Shown here: positions 44,151 to 55,235 of the stretch, piece by piece
Position numbering within the stretch: position 1 is the first letter of the stretch
Layout: each line of letters begins with the position of its first letter
Assembly (NCBI GenBank): GCA_029204225.1
Contig: CM055100.1
Span: 61,009,841 to 61,073,840 of the forward strand
Length of the DNA: 64,000 nt
Direction: 5' to 3'
From: Diphasiastrum complanatum
Taxonomy: Eukaryota; Streptophyta; Lycopodiopsida; Lycopodiales; Lycopodiaceae
The notes under the pieces: model-generated
What the model was told of the DNA's origin: nothing
The model's database searches: none
Seen by the model: the letters and a program-made list of their open reading frames with translations, nothing else
Program-made: the position numbers and the translations under genes

Positions 44151-44707
44151 GAGTGTTGGGCGAGTATTGATATCTTCAATACCAGCCTGGTCCTAGTATT
44201 ATACTTTTTAAAAAAAATTGATACTACTCGAGTATGAGTATCATCATGTTTGTAAATTGGTGGCTGGTCTGGGTATTGCAGGGGTGATACCAGCCGAGTA
44301 TAAACCCGAATCTGAGAATATAATTTTTTTTTAAAATTAGCCATTTTATAAAAGGTAGTATGCATTTAATGAAAAGCATGACCTTTTTAAATATAATATG
44401 CATATGATTTTAAAGGCCAATACTTTGTGGTGCCCACCAATGTCTTTGGGACACTGTGAATAATATTTATCACATATGTAAATTTTGAAAACCAACTAAA
44501 AATGAATATCATATTGATACAATGTTAAATTTGAATTTTTTGCCCATAATTTGGGTATCGATATGTGCATTGATGGGCTAAAACCAGCCCGGGTGGGGTA
44601 TCGACCGTAGTATCACAAAATCATATGTCGATCGCGTATGTCCTACAATACCATTGTTGATACCATTGCTGATACCACCCGGCCACCTATATACCCACCC
44701 AACACTG
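44151..44707. mobile_element. hAT-type MITE, 557 bp
   Basis: Terminal inverted repeats gagtgttgggcgagtat and (complement) cagtgttgggtgggtat match over 15 of 17 bases. An exact 8-bp target duplication gtgaaaac flanks it (44143-44150, 44708-44715), which is the hAT size. The interior is non-coding and rich in gtatcg/gatacc and ccagcc motifs that pair with each other. No transposase is present, so it would need one in trans. Confidence 0.88.
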
Positions 44708-44715
44708 GTGAAAAC

Positions 44716-45314
44716 ACACTTGTCCATTAATAAGATTTTGTTTGTTGACTAGCGTTGGTCAAAACCTTAAAATACACATGGCCCAATCAAAATGCATAAA
44801 ATGTGTTTTCGTTATCATTGATGACATTTTCTTTGGCTAGTTTTCCCTAAAATCCTACTCCAAAAAAAAACCTTGATCCTAACTACGTTGCACTTCAAAC
44901 ATGAGTACCTTACACTTTTCCTCTTCTCTCCATCTATCTATCTCTCTTGTGGTGGCCACATGCACTCTGGCCAACCGGCACACAGGGAGCTGCCGCACAT
45001 TGCTACGCCCCCTTCACTTGTTTTGGAAGCTTGTGCACCCACATGCATCAAGAGAAGGAAGTAAGAGTAAGAAGCCACAGCAAAATAGTTGATCGACACA
45101 AGAGTGGAATGCTTATCACAGCTTCAAGGAAGCCCTCTTGGTTACTGGTGAAGTCAAAGAGCTTCAAGGAAAGCGCACAACAGATTGTGAAATTCTTCCC
45201 ATTTTTTTGCAGCATGTTGCCGAAGCTACGCTTCTCCTCCCGCATCACCAAGAAGTGGACATGTTACATACCTATGTAACTAGCAGTACTTCAGACCCCT
45301 AATAGTCCATTTAG
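44716..45314. other. no confidently supported gene
   Basis: Several overlapping plus ORFs at 44873-45291 share the same DNA. One frame (about 45105-45291) reads YHSFKEALLVTGEVKELQGK and looks protein-like, but I do not recognise it and two other frames are also open. Confidence 0.4.
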
Positions 45315-45338
45315 TGTTGGGGGCTATATGGCAAGGTA

Positions 45339-45475
45339 CCCTTAGGATTAAGGGTATGTGCCCTTGGATAAGGGCATGCAAGTGACTATACCTTCACGTG
45401 ACCCTTGGATAAGGGGTACCCTTACTATTAAGGGTAGGTGCCTTAGATTAAGGTACTAGTGTCCTTGATTAAGGG
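45339..45475. repeat. array of six CCCTT(N)AAGGG palindromes
   Basis: cccttaggattaaggg (45339), cccttggataaggg (45361), cccttggataaggg (45402), cccttactattaaggg (45419), ccttagattaagg (45441) and ccttgattaaggg (45463). Each is a 5-bp stem around a short AT centre; spacing varies from 3 to 27 bp. Confidence 0.85.
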
Positions 45476-46355
45476 CAGGTAGGTGTCTATGCCTTGGATG
45501 GAGGTATGGAACCTAGTGAGGTGTTAGAAAGTCATTGGATGACTATTTTTCTAAACCTTGGGCCTCGACCTTGAACCATATCACTTTATTGGTCTAGGAC
45601 CAAAGTATACTTGCACAACTTGGGCAATGGGACCTAGTAGGAGGGCGCCCTTCTACAGTGTCCATTGAGTTCCCAACTCCCACAAGAAAGGCATTCAAAG
45701 ATTCATAGGTTATGGAAGGAGTCTCTTGACATTCCATAAGTCTATGGAGGCTCTTGGAGATTCTTTAACTCCCATAGGCTTCTCTCTCTCTCATTGGATG
45801 AGCATGGAACTCCATAGTGCATTGGAGGGGTCCATGGGCCATCTATATGAGGGTAGTAGGGCGCCCATTGTGGGGGGGAGATCTCTCTTGTTTGCTTGGC
45901 TTATGCTCTAGTGTTGCTACTAGTGTGTAGAGTGCTTTCTTGTGGTAGTATGCTTGTGGTTTGGATCTTGCTTATGGTATGGGACATAAGTAGGGTTTGG
46001 ATCTTAAATATGCTATGGAGTGTTGTGGTATGCTTGTGATTTGTTTATGGTTAGCAAGGGGGTGCTAGATAGGTCTTGCTTGGCGCTTGGATCTAGCTAT
46101 GGTTGGGTGGTGAATACTTGAGGCCAGCTTGTTATCTATCTTTGTGTTTAAGAGTAGGGACACAGGTGGAGGAGAGATCATTGGAGGCTTGCAGATCCTT
46201 ACTTGCAGGTGGAGGCATCCTAGCTTGGAGTTGGGAAGCATCTTGAAGCTTGCAGGTTGCTTGGAGGACATTTGGAGGCTCTACCTTGGATTTGGAGGAC
46301 TTCCTCACCTCTACTTGTAAAAGGACAGCTAGATGCTCTCCTCTGTGTGGCCACC

Positions 46356-46357
<2 letters not shown>

Positions 46358-46440
<83 letters not shown>
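46358..46440 (+). repeat. (CT)41 microsatellite
   Basis: 83 bp of uninterrupted CT, at the end of the LTR-like segment. Arg-Glu or Leu-Ser ORFs across it are artefacts. Confidence 0.97.
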
Positions 46441-46442
<2 letters not shown>

Positions 46443-46480
46443 CAAAAACTCCACCACAAGTCACAATATCTTTAACCAAC

Positions 46481-47349
46481 AAGCTTTAGGGTTTCTAAAG
46501 GAACCCAAAAAATTGACCCCTTTTGTATTATAAAATACATTCTGGCTAAGGAGGGTGTCTATGGACACACACCTGAGGCATATTTATTTGTCAAAGAAAA
46601 CCTCAACAATCATTAAAGAGAAAAATTAGAAAGGCCATTATGCGACTTCACATAGAAAAGCAAGGGTCCATGTGGTGACTTGGCATAAAATATGATGCCT
46701 TGGGATGAGTGAACATGTTAGATGTTGCCCTTGGCATCTCCACTATAGCAAAGCCCCTATTTTTTAGGAGACATCCAAAATATATGAATATGTTCGACGT
46801 GAGAACATCCTTATAAGCGGAGTTCCCTACAACAATAACATGCTATATGCAGCGCCCATTCATTCATCCTTCAATAGTGTGCCATTCTATCATACAAACC
46901 TATCTGACCAACAATAGTTTCCCCAAATTATCAGCAATGAAATATAGTGCTATCAATGCTATCATTACCTCTGATATCAGTGTATCCATAGCACGAGTAG
47001 ATAGGTAGGAAGGTGACTTACCAGTGTTATCCGGAGGTAGCTCTTCAATTGTTGAGATGTAGGCACCAATACTGCAAGTCTTGCTTTGCCAAAGGAAGGA
47101 GAAGAGAAGAGAGAGGGCATGGGGAAGCCAGGAGCACTATGCCCTCTTCATATAGGTGATACCAATCTGAAGAAGTGTAGAAGAAGCAACTGATCATGTC
47201 CGTCGGAAAACATGTTGATGATCTTGACCGTTGAGGTGGCATTAAATGCATTTGGTGGTTTAAAAATTTCCCATCAAAAGCCATAAAGGGTCACATGGCT
47301 TGTAAAGTATTAAAAACCAAAAGGAATAAAATGACATTAGGTACCATTC

Positions 47350-47353
<4 letters not shown>
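46481..47353. other. no feature seen
   Basis: AT-rich, without supported ORFs or repeats between two microsatellites. Confidence 0.5.

Positions 47354-47429
<76 letters not shown>
47354..47429 (+). repeat. (GA)38 microsatellite
   Basis: 76 bp of uninterrupted GA. Confidence 0.97.
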
Positions 47430-47431
<2 letters not shown>

Positions 47432-47496
47432 CCACCAACCAATACCCACATTTAGTGAATCCCTCAGGGGGCAGCTAGCTCCCCCCTAAGGGAAAG

Positions 47497-47880
47497 CTAA
47501 CTACCCACCAAAAGATTGTCAATATTTTTAGGCAGATCAAATAACAGTCCAGAAAAAACTTCACGATATAAAAGCTTGTTAATGATCATACATAATTTAT
47601 CATAGGCGAAACCATTGTTCTGAAATGTATCAACAAGTGTTCGTACTTCCCTAAGAAAAGTTTCTTGTTTGTTACAACGGTACATGTGGCAGCTATCGTT
47701 TGTGATATAATAACCTTGTATGAATTGAATATAGGTCTATTTGAGGCAAGATGTATATATTGCAAGAAGCAAAAAGGAAGGTCTCTCCTTTTATCATATT
47801 TGGACAGTAGTGAACAGCCCGTAATTGGGTGGAAAGAAATTGTGATATTCAAAAAGTTTACTGAATTACCATGAGACGTA
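47497..47880 (-). pseudogene. Penelope-like reverse transcriptase C-terminal fragment
   Basis: Two overlapping minus ORFs in different frames (47586-47852 and 47497-47685) form one run: NFLNITISFHPITG, SKYDKRRDLPF, IHLASNRPIFNSYKVIISQT, then after a shift near 47675 YRCNKQETFLREVRTLVDTF and NNGFAYDKLCMIINKLL. The order (YDK..DLPF, SNRP..SYK.II.SQ, RC/IC, then a helical F..NGY segment) is that of the RT thumb and linker in Penelope-like elements. The catalytic core and any GIY-YIG endonuclease are missing. The assignment is from pattern memory, without a search. Confidence 0.5.
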
Positions 47881-48432
47881 TTATTCGAGCCTCCCAGTTA
47901 CGCCATCAATTTCTGGTTGTAATTGCTATTTGTATTGTGCTTCAGTGTAATATAGCAGCAGCAGTTTTTCTATCTATGTATAACGTAGATGAATGCTTGT
48001 TGTGATTGAATGCACTCTATCGATGTTTGATCGCACTTCTTTACTCACTCCGATCAGAACACGGACGTCTACGACTCCTCAGTTTGTGATCAGACGATGG
48101 CAGTCTTCGACGCCTAAGAAACTCGCGATATCATACTGCTCTTCCATTTATTTCGAAACCGTACTTCACATTGAATCTGATTTTTAGTAATACCACACAC
48201 AAACCATTTCTAATCTCTTCGGTGGACTGTACCTTCATTTTTGAGAGTATGAATTAATTTTTAAGATTATGTTGGGCAATTAGAACACTTAAAGCTGTGA
48301 TTACATTTAGCATAAGTTGTCTATTATACTATATTTTTGCATCTAGCAGCTGATTAGAACGGGAGAGTTGTTCCGCAATATTCATGCTCTCTTCTCCGTT
48401 TGCGTTATTCTATCTCCCTTGCCCCATCAGAT
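47881..48432 (+). other. possible 5' LTR of copia C (edges uncertain)
   Basis: Directly precedes the copia C primer site. A candidate start tgttgggcaattag lies at 48270, giving a short LTR of ~160 bp; the part at 47990-48190 has a 64-codon ORF without a motif. No 3' LTR remains to define the edge. Confidence 0.4.
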
Positions 48433-50266
48433 TGGTATCAGAGCATAGCTCAAATAAACCAAGAGATTAAGTTTGTTCCATTTATATTATTGTTATCATG
48501 TCTTTGGTAGCTCTTCGTCATCATCCAACGAGGCTAGAATCATTTACAAGTTCAATGGTTCTAACTCTACATCTGGAAGTTAAAACTTCGGATGATGTTG
48601 ATAGATAGAGATCTTTGGGATGTAGTAGAAGGTGCTGACCTGAACCAGAAGATGGTGATCAAGCAAAGGCATGGAAGATCAAAGATCAAAAGGCCTTAGC
48701 ATGTATCACACTCAATCTGGCCGACTCCCAAATATCCCATGTTACCACATGCAAAACCTCTAAGGATGCATTAGATTTGTTATCAAATCTCTATGAGACT
48801 CATGATGTAATCACTAGATTACATCTTAGAAGGAGGTTCTTAACTCTTAGCATGTCTGATTCTACTGCCATCACTTCTCACATCAACAGCTTCAAGTCTT
48901 TATTGGATTAGTTATCAGCTGTAGGATGTTCTATTCAAGATGATGATGTTGTTATGACCTTGTTTTCTTCTCTTCCAAAGTCGTATGAACGCTTTGTGGT
49001 GATGATCTCCACACAACCCAACCTCACGTTTCAAAAGGTGATCGGTCATCTTCTTCAAGAAGAAATGTGGAGAATGACTAGCAGCCTATCCATCAAAGAC
49101 AAATCCATGGCTCTATACACCAAGAAGAAAGACTATTCCAAGGGCAAGAATCAAGAGCAGCAACAACAGCAAAAGCCTCACACTCAAGGTGAGCATGGTG
49201 GATCGCGCAAGAAGCTTTTCTGCAGATATTGCAAGAGAGCCAATCACGACATCAAGAAGTGTCGTATCCGGATCTACAACGAGGCAAAGAAGCAACAACA
49301 GCGACAGCAGCCAGACTCCTCCAACACGACGAAATTCAAGGAGCAAAACACACACTTGTTAATCGCTTACAACAGCAGCAACAAAGACTGTGATAGCTTG
49401 TACGTGGACAGCTATCACGTGGACAGTGGCGCTACCCAACACATGACCTCTCGCAATGAATGGTTTACCGAGTATGCAGCTTACAACAAAGATCAATTCA
49501 TCTACCTCGGAGATTCAAGCACCACATGCGTGGAAGGCAAAAGAACAATGAAGATCGCCTTCAACAACGATCTGCCTATTTGTATTCTTGACATCCTTCA
49601 TGTTTCTCAATTATCAAAGGACATGTTATTAGTCTCTAAGATAACTGATGAGGGCTACACTGTTACTTTATCATCTGAGCAGTGTACAATACTTGAGGAA
49701 GATACTACTCTGACTATGTGCATTAGAATCAGAAATCTTTACATACTCTCTAATTCAGTTGCATTAGCTAGTATCTCTAATGAAAATGTAAACGACGTGG
49801 CATAGTTGATTTGGACACGTGAATACAATATCACTTTCTTATATGTGTTGTAATAATTTAGTTGATGGACTGAATTTCCCTTTTTCGTTAGATAGGAAAT
49901 CTTTCTTTTGTGAATCATGCTTCTATGGGAAGCACTCTAAAAGCAAGTTTCCAAAATCACATTCCATCAAAACAAAGCATGTATTGGATCTTGTACATAG
50001 CGAACTTTGTAGTCCAATGCCAACTCCGTCCTTAGGAGATGCAATCTATTTTATCACTTTCATAGATGATTATTCTAGATGGTCTACAATGATCATGCTC
50101 ATTAAGCACAAATATGAAGCCTTGGAATGTTTCAAAAGATTCAAGGCCATGGCTGAGACACAAACGTCTACAAAAGTGAAGGCACTCCGAACTGATGGTG
50201 GCGGCAAATACATCTCTAACGATATGTCCGACTATATGGCTGAACATGGTATTAGAAGATAGTGTG
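48433..50266 (+). pseudogene. copia C: gag, protease and part of integrase, 3' side replaced by copia D
   Basis: Primer site tggtatcagagca at 48433-48445. Gag starts near 48499 with frameshifts in the first 400 bp. ORF 48954-49805 is open: gag C-terminus, lysine/glutamine-rich linker, CCHC knuckle (CRYCKRANHDIKKC) and protease (HVDSGATQHMTS). After a stop at 49803, ORF 49819-50262 gives the pre-integrase cysteines (FCESCFYGKHSKSKFP) and half of the integrase core. The first acid is HSE instead of HSD and the second block reads RTDGGGKY instead of RSDNGGEY. The core is cut before the catalytic glutamate by the copia D insertion. Confidence 0.85.
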
Positions 50267-50326
50267 AATACATCTCTAACGAGATGTCCGACTATATGGC
50301 TGAACATGGTAGTAGAAGATAGTGTG
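50207..50326 (+). repeat. 60-bp tandem duplication across the copia C / copia D junction
   Basis: Units 50207-50266 and 50267-50326 differ at two bases. Each unit contains 56 bp up to the copia C break plus tgtg/tgtgaa, the first bases of copia D's LTR, so the duplication formed after copia D inserted. Confidence 0.8.
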
Positions 50327-50970
50327 AAATATTTCAGATCCTTAAGATCCAATCTACATGAATGATCTTTGGTTAAGAAGAGAAATACACTACCAATTTC
50401 ACCAATGTAGAAAAATCAACATCTACACACAATTGGAGATGCAAACACTAATAGAACTTGATCAAACTTGAATGAAATGATTATGTACTGTTGTTGTCCG
50501 TACAAAACCGGCAAGCTACTGTATTTCACACGTCTGGATCCAAAAATAACAAATATAGATCATTCTACACAGAATTGCAAACAATCACCAAGATAGTGCA
50601 CCAATGGATAGTAGAACCCAAGAGAACCATGTATAAGCATGAAATGAGATAGAGAAAAGAGAAGATTACTCTCTCCACGAGTTACATCCTTTTATAACAG
50701 GTCCAAACCCTATTTGGCCACTTGGCTTTCCCACCAAAATACTAACCCTACTAATTTTGGGTCTAGATTTCAATGTACCCAACTATTCAAATTGAATCTA
50801 CTCAAACTCGCATTCTAACTTTTCCACACTTTCAAAAAGTGTTTTTTCAAATTAAATTTAGACTAATGAACTTTGAAAAATCAACCTCTAAGTCTAAAAC
50901 AAGTTTTGGCCTCAATATGCCAAATATGAAAATATTGCAAAATGTGATGAAACTAGTTGAATCTTTCACA
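50323..50970 (-). repeat. copia D 3' LTR (complete, 648 bp)
   Basis: TGTGAAA...TTTCACA, a 7-bp perfect terminal inverted repeat. Followed on the inner side by ctccctcttcaac, the complement of purine tract gttgaagagggag. Contains ttcacacgtctgg where the other LTR has the full palindrome cacacgtgtg. Confidence 0.9.
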
Positions 50971-51526
50971 CTCCCTCTTCAACTAGTTTTAGCATAGACT
51001 TTGATAATACTCCAAGTGAAGTCCTAAGCTTCATGAACAAGTCTTTTCCCAATGTTTTGGTAAAGATATCAGCTACACATTTCCTTGAAGACACATGTTG
51101 AAGCTCCACCTCCTTTGCAATGACTCGTTCCCTCACAAAATGATATTGTATCTCAATATGCTTGCTCCTAGCATGAAAGGTAGGATTGGATGCCATTATT
51201 TGGGCTGATTGATTGTCACAAAAGATGATTGGGCTCTCTGAATAATCCAGCAAGTTAATATCCTTGATCATCCTCTTGATCCATACCATCTCCTTTGTGC
51301 AATGTGTAAGAGCTTTGTACTCAGCCTCACTAGATGACAATGAGATAGTGGCTTGTTTCTTTGACATCCATGATATAGCTCCATCACCTATGAAAATACA
51401 ATAAGCACTAATGGATTTCCTATCCATTACATCTCCAGCATAGTCCGAATCTGAAAATCCAAAAAGATTAGATGATGATCCCTCATACAATATGCCAAAA
51501 TCTCGAGTTCCAATTATGTACTTCAA
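50971..51526 (-). CDS. copia D RNase H domain (open, ~185 aa)
   Basis: Uninterrupted ORF starting MKYIIGTRDFGILYEG. The catalytic residues of Ty1/copia RNase H are visible: D in GFSDSDYAGD, E in LSSSEAEYKAL and D in FCDNQSAQ. The C-terminal HVSSRKCVADIFTKTLGK and MKLRTSLGV blocks are standard, and the stop lies at the LTR edge. The adjoining RT is absent, so it is translated, if at all, out of context. Confidence 0.88.
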
Positions 51527-51539
51527 AACTCGCTTTCCT

Positions 51540-52430
51540 AGTTTCCAATGCTCCTAGCATAGTTTTTGCCAGTAGAACTTTGATCCATCATAAGAATGAT
51601 CTTCCTCCTGAGAATAGACCTCCTTTCAATGATCATATAATGCTCAAAATAGAAACAACCATAATGGATATAGAGAATAGTGTCCACTTGGGATGCTTCG
51701 CTATTTCTTACATCATTTTTACATATCAAGATGTAACTAGAACATGAAGAATCAAATAGAATGTAAATGAAATGATTCCACCATGCTTCGAACTATGAAC
51801 TCTTTGGAAAAATACATCAAATAAACAATAAATGTGAGTGATCAACATTTGCTTGCATGTCTCCTCCTTCTTTGTCCTTTGTTGCCTTGTATCCACCATG
51901 ATACTCCATGAATGAGCTCTCATATCCATCTTGCCATAAGATGCCATCAAGCCTTGATGGCTTGACCATGAATGAGTGACATAATGAACCTCCAATAGCT
52001 TCATTTCCATCAGCAAAACCATCCAAGAATTCTAGTACAAATCCAATATCAAAACAATGTTCACCAATGTAGCTAGTTTTACCATATCTTGACAATTTGC
52101 ACACATCCACATGAAAATGCTCAAACATGAGATAGAACAAGTAAAGTAAACTTGAATAACACTTCCTTGCTGCTCCTTTGACCTTACTTGAGTCTTAAAT
52201 ATGCTGCAAAAATATATCCATAACATCTTTGCCAATTACCTCTCCTTTGATGCTCTTGACTAGCTCCAAATTGCCAACTTCCCTTTTGACTAGTTGAAGC
52301 ATTTTGAGATCAACCTCTTGATCTTCAACTTGACCATCAAAGTCATTGAAAAAACTTTGTTTTCCAGATCCAATACTTGATTTTACAGCAAGATAACATC
52401 CATCCATTGCATAGCTCCATGTACACAAGA
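51540..52430. other. ~0.9 kb foreign segment in place of copia D RT
   Basis: Integrase-side code ends at YQALIKNGTSF (~52440) where RT should begin, and RNase H code resumes near 51530. What lies between has no RT motif in any frame. Overlapping minus ORFs (51817-52140, 107 aa; 52195-52428, 77 aa) are the longest; one reads YIGEHCFDIGFVLEFLDGF. Origin unknown: captured host DNA or another element. Confidence 0.6.
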
Positions 52431-52439
52431 AGATCCTCC

Positions 52440-53567
52440 AAAAGATGTTCCATTCTTTATAAGAGCTTGATACTCAAGATCCATTGCTTGGATCCACTCC
52501 TCTTCTTTCCTTGCTTGATCTACACTTGTAGGCTCATCCAAAGAGGTTAGGAAATCAACATAATTTCCAGAAACTACTTGCTTACCCTTTTGATCATATG
52601 TGAGCCTTGAAAGTACTTGTCTTTCTCTTGATGTTCTCCTTGGCTTTTGACTAGATGAAGGTCCATCATCATCACCATCCAAAGTAGGATCCTTCTCATC
52701 AACATCAAGAATGTTAGATCCATCCACTCTACCATCAATCATGCTTGAAGACACCTTTGGAATGTTTCCCTCATAAAAAATGGCATCTCTACCAACAATC
52801 ACTTTGTTAGTAGAAGGAATGTAAACCTTGTAGGCTTTACTCACCTCACTATATCCAACAAAAATACCTCTTCTTGAAGATGGATCCTCCTTGGTCCTAT
52901 CATCAAGAGTAATGTTGACATAGCATGTGCATCCAAAGGTTCTTAGAAAGTTGACACTCGGCCTCCTCTTGAATAGCATTTCAAAAGGTGTCCTTCCATC
53001 CAAAATAGCACTCGGCCACCTATTGCACAAGAAATTGGCACACAACAAAGCTTGATCCCAAAATGGTTTGTCAAGATTAGCATTTAACCTCATAGCTTTA
53101 GCACTTTCACATAAAGTCCTATTCTTCCTTTCAGCCACTCCATTTTGTTGTGGGGTCCTTGATGTTGTATACTCTCTCTTGATCCCATGTTCATCACAAA
53201 AGGCCTTGAACTTGTTAGATGTGTACTCACCACCATTGTCACCTCTCAAGCACTTGATATTTGTGGAAAATTGGTTCTCCCTTGCATTCTTGAACTTGGC
53301 AAAGACATCATACACTTCATCCTTGCTCTTTAGTAGATACATCCAACAAAATCTACTAAAATCATCAATGAATGTTACATACATCCTAGCTCCACTATTG
53401 CTAATTGTAGTAAATCCATGAATATCCGAATGTACAAGTTGAAAAGGCTTTGCAGATCTAGAAATAGATATAGTATAAGGTAGTCTATGTGACTTAGACA
53501 AAGCACAAGACTCACAATGCTGAAAATTTGATATGCAATCTATAAGCCACCACTTAGGCTGAACCAA
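52440..53567 (-). CDS. copia D integrase (open; N-terminal zinc region partly lost)
   Basis: Within ORF 52383-53567: CESCALSKSHRLPY, LVHSDIHGF (D), RGDNGGEYTSNK (D), PQQNGVAERKNRT (E), TFGCTCYVNI, GIFVGYSEVSKAYKVYIP, then the acidic linker and EEEWIQAMDLEYQAL, which is the start of RT. The core DDE triad is intact, but the HHCC histidines and everything upstream (gag, protease) are deleted; only 200 bp separates it from the primer site. The last 18 codons belong to the foreign segment. Confidence 0.88.
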
Positions 53568-53782
53568 TGATCCAAAAATCGGCCAAATCCAGTATGTGAA
53601 TTCAAAAATCGGAATTGAACTAGTATATTGACCTATTTAGTGTTTTGATCTACAAAAGCTCCAATTTACAAAAGCAAAAAATTCGATTTTGGTGTAGAAT
53701 CCTCTCTAGCATGCTCTAGACTTGATATCTTCACCAAATCATTTGATAGATTTGATTTCCTCCTTCATAACCTGAAACACAA

Positions 53783-53794
53783 GCTCTGATACCA
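53783..53794 (-). promoter_or_regulatory. copia D primer-binding site
   Basis: The minus strand reads tggtatcagagc right after the LTR end (…TTTCACA), fixing the 5' LTR boundary at 53795. Confidence 0.92.
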
Positions 53795-54222
53795 TGTGAA
53801 ATATTTCAGATCCTTAAGATCCAATCTACTTGAATGATCTTTTGTTAGAAAGAGAAATACACTACCAATCTCACCAATGTAGAAAAATCAGCATCTACAC
53901 ACAATTGGAGATGCAAACACTAATAGAACTTGATCAAACTTGAATGAAATAATTATGTATTGTTGTTGTCTGTACAAAACTAGCAAGCTACTGTATTTCA
54001 CACGTGTGGATCCAAAAATAACAAATATAGATCATTCTACACATAGAATTGCAAGCAATCACCAAGATAGTGCACCAATGGATAGTAGAACCCAAGAGAA
54101 CCATGTATAAGCATGAAATGAGATAGAGAAGAGAGAAGATTGCTCTCTCCATGAGTTACATCCTTTTATAACAGGTCCAGACCCTATTTGGCCACTTGGC
54201 TTTCTCACCAAAATGCTAACCA
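53795..54222 (-). repeat. copia D 5' LTR, outer part lost
   Basis: Aligns with 50323-50750 of the other LTR. Homology stops at ctaacc (54222). Contains the intact palindrome cacacgtgtgg at 54001. Confidence 0.88.
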
Positions 54223-54535
54223 AATGTAAAATGTGAATGGTATTTCCCTTATGATGTTTTTTGCGAATTTGATATAGAAAACTTATCTTCCTGTCACTTT
54301 CAAACGCTTGAAAAATTTCGTCTCAACAAATTTTGGTCATGTCATATGCACAGATTGTAATATTTTTACAAGTCCTTTCTTATGTAAATCTTTAGAAAAT
54401 GGTTTAAACCATATTACTTTATGGGAAGCTAATGTGAACGAAGTTGCTTCTGAACTTTATGATGGGTGGACCAAACTTAACTTGAGACCCCTATTTTTTT
54501 CGACACCATCATACGTATGAACAACGCGGAAAGGT
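54223..54535 (+). pseudogene. possible N-terminal piece of a Penelope-like or similar element
   Basis: ORF 54308-54520 reads HVICTDCNIFTSPFLCKSLE and then NGLNHITLWEANVNEVASEL, with a CxxC pair. It seems conserved-protein-like, and I have a weak recollection of similar sequence before RT in Penelope-like ORFs; this is not established. It directly flanks the truncated end of copia D. Confidence 0.25.
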
Positions 54536-54543
54536 TTCTGGAA

Positions 54544-54581
54544 TTTGCGTGGATTATTCACGTGTGGATAATCCACGCAAA
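54544..54581. repeat. perfect 14-bp inverted repeat, 10-nt loop
   Basis: tttgcgtggattat and ataatccacgcaaa flank tcacgtgtgg. A strong hairpin in RNA or DNA, followed by an A-rich run. It could be a small element end or terminator-like structure. Confidence 0.8.
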
Positions 54582-54789
54582 AAATTTTGTCCAAAAAAAA
54601 AACACTTGGCGCGAACCAAAGCCATCCCGCTGCCCCTCTGAGTAATCTTGGGCAAGAATTACAGGCCACTTTGAGACCGGCTTCAATAGAATGAATCTAC
54701 ACCACGCTAGAATCTGGAATTGGAAAAGATTTTTTTCCAAGTGTAGATGTGGTGATAAATACAAAAATAGCTCTTTCATCATTTGGTTT

Positions 54790-55235
54790 GACCATGCTAT
54801 CTGGTTCATCATGAATTATTCGTTTACAGTTGTGAATGTTGATATGGCATGGATTTGCCCCAAACTTCATGGCAAACTGATCAATATGGCACTCGCCTTG
54901 ACACAATATCAATATGGTTTGTTCAATTGCTATAAATAAATTTCAATAAGGGAAGATTGGACTATAAAGAACTCTATCTATATTGCAAGTTGATTAGTTA
55001 AGTTTAACGTATTTTGTACATGGATAAGAACTGACATTGAACGTTGACATTTGTCTTGTGTGGTGGGATGGTGGCAGGTGCTGGATGTCTTGAGATATGT
55101 TATGCTTTACGGTGCTTTATTTAGTATTGTATACTTTTCAGTTATGTTTTACCTTGTTGGTCTATGAATAAAGGGTTTTAAAAAGTTTTGGTCTTGACTT
55201 GTCAAGAGGAGCTTTGATTTGTTTCTCTCTCTCCT
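54790..55235 (+). repeat. dispersed repeat R2, copy 2
   Basis: Inverted relative to 23291-23840. Best aligned from gacacaatatcaatatggtt (54900) to tttctctctctcc (55220). The short CT stretch at its end corresponds to the 104-bp GA tract ending copy 1. Confidence 0.75.

Larger units (their letters stand above)
45315..46480 (+). repeat. probable solo LTR or LTR-like element with palindrome array
   Basis: Begins tgttgggggcta, a plant LTR-style start. It contains six short palindromes within 140 bp (see 45339-45475), G/T-rich sequence with gcttgg repeats, and a long CT tract. No primer site, coding region or second copy was found, so the right edge and class are open. Confidence 0.4.
50323..54222 (-). 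mobile_element. copia D: non-autonomous minus-strand element with integrase and RNase H only
   Basis: Left LTR 50323-50970 (complete), purine tract, RNase H, ~0.9 kb of unrelated DNA, integrase, short leader, primer site 53783-53794, right LTR 53795-54222 (truncated). Gag, protease and RT are absent. LTR divergence over the shared 428 bp is about 4-5%. The element's own 5' LTR has lost its outer third, where the promoter should lie. It sits inside copia C. Confidence 0.88.

Noticed and set aside
44873-45291. Candidate gene with three simultaneously open plus frames
   Set aside because: No frame could be preferred and no family recognised; described only as unassigned.
53068-53421. 117-aa plus ORF, and a similar one at 59183-59428 minus
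   Set aside because: Antisense shadows of the integrase domains of copia D and E.
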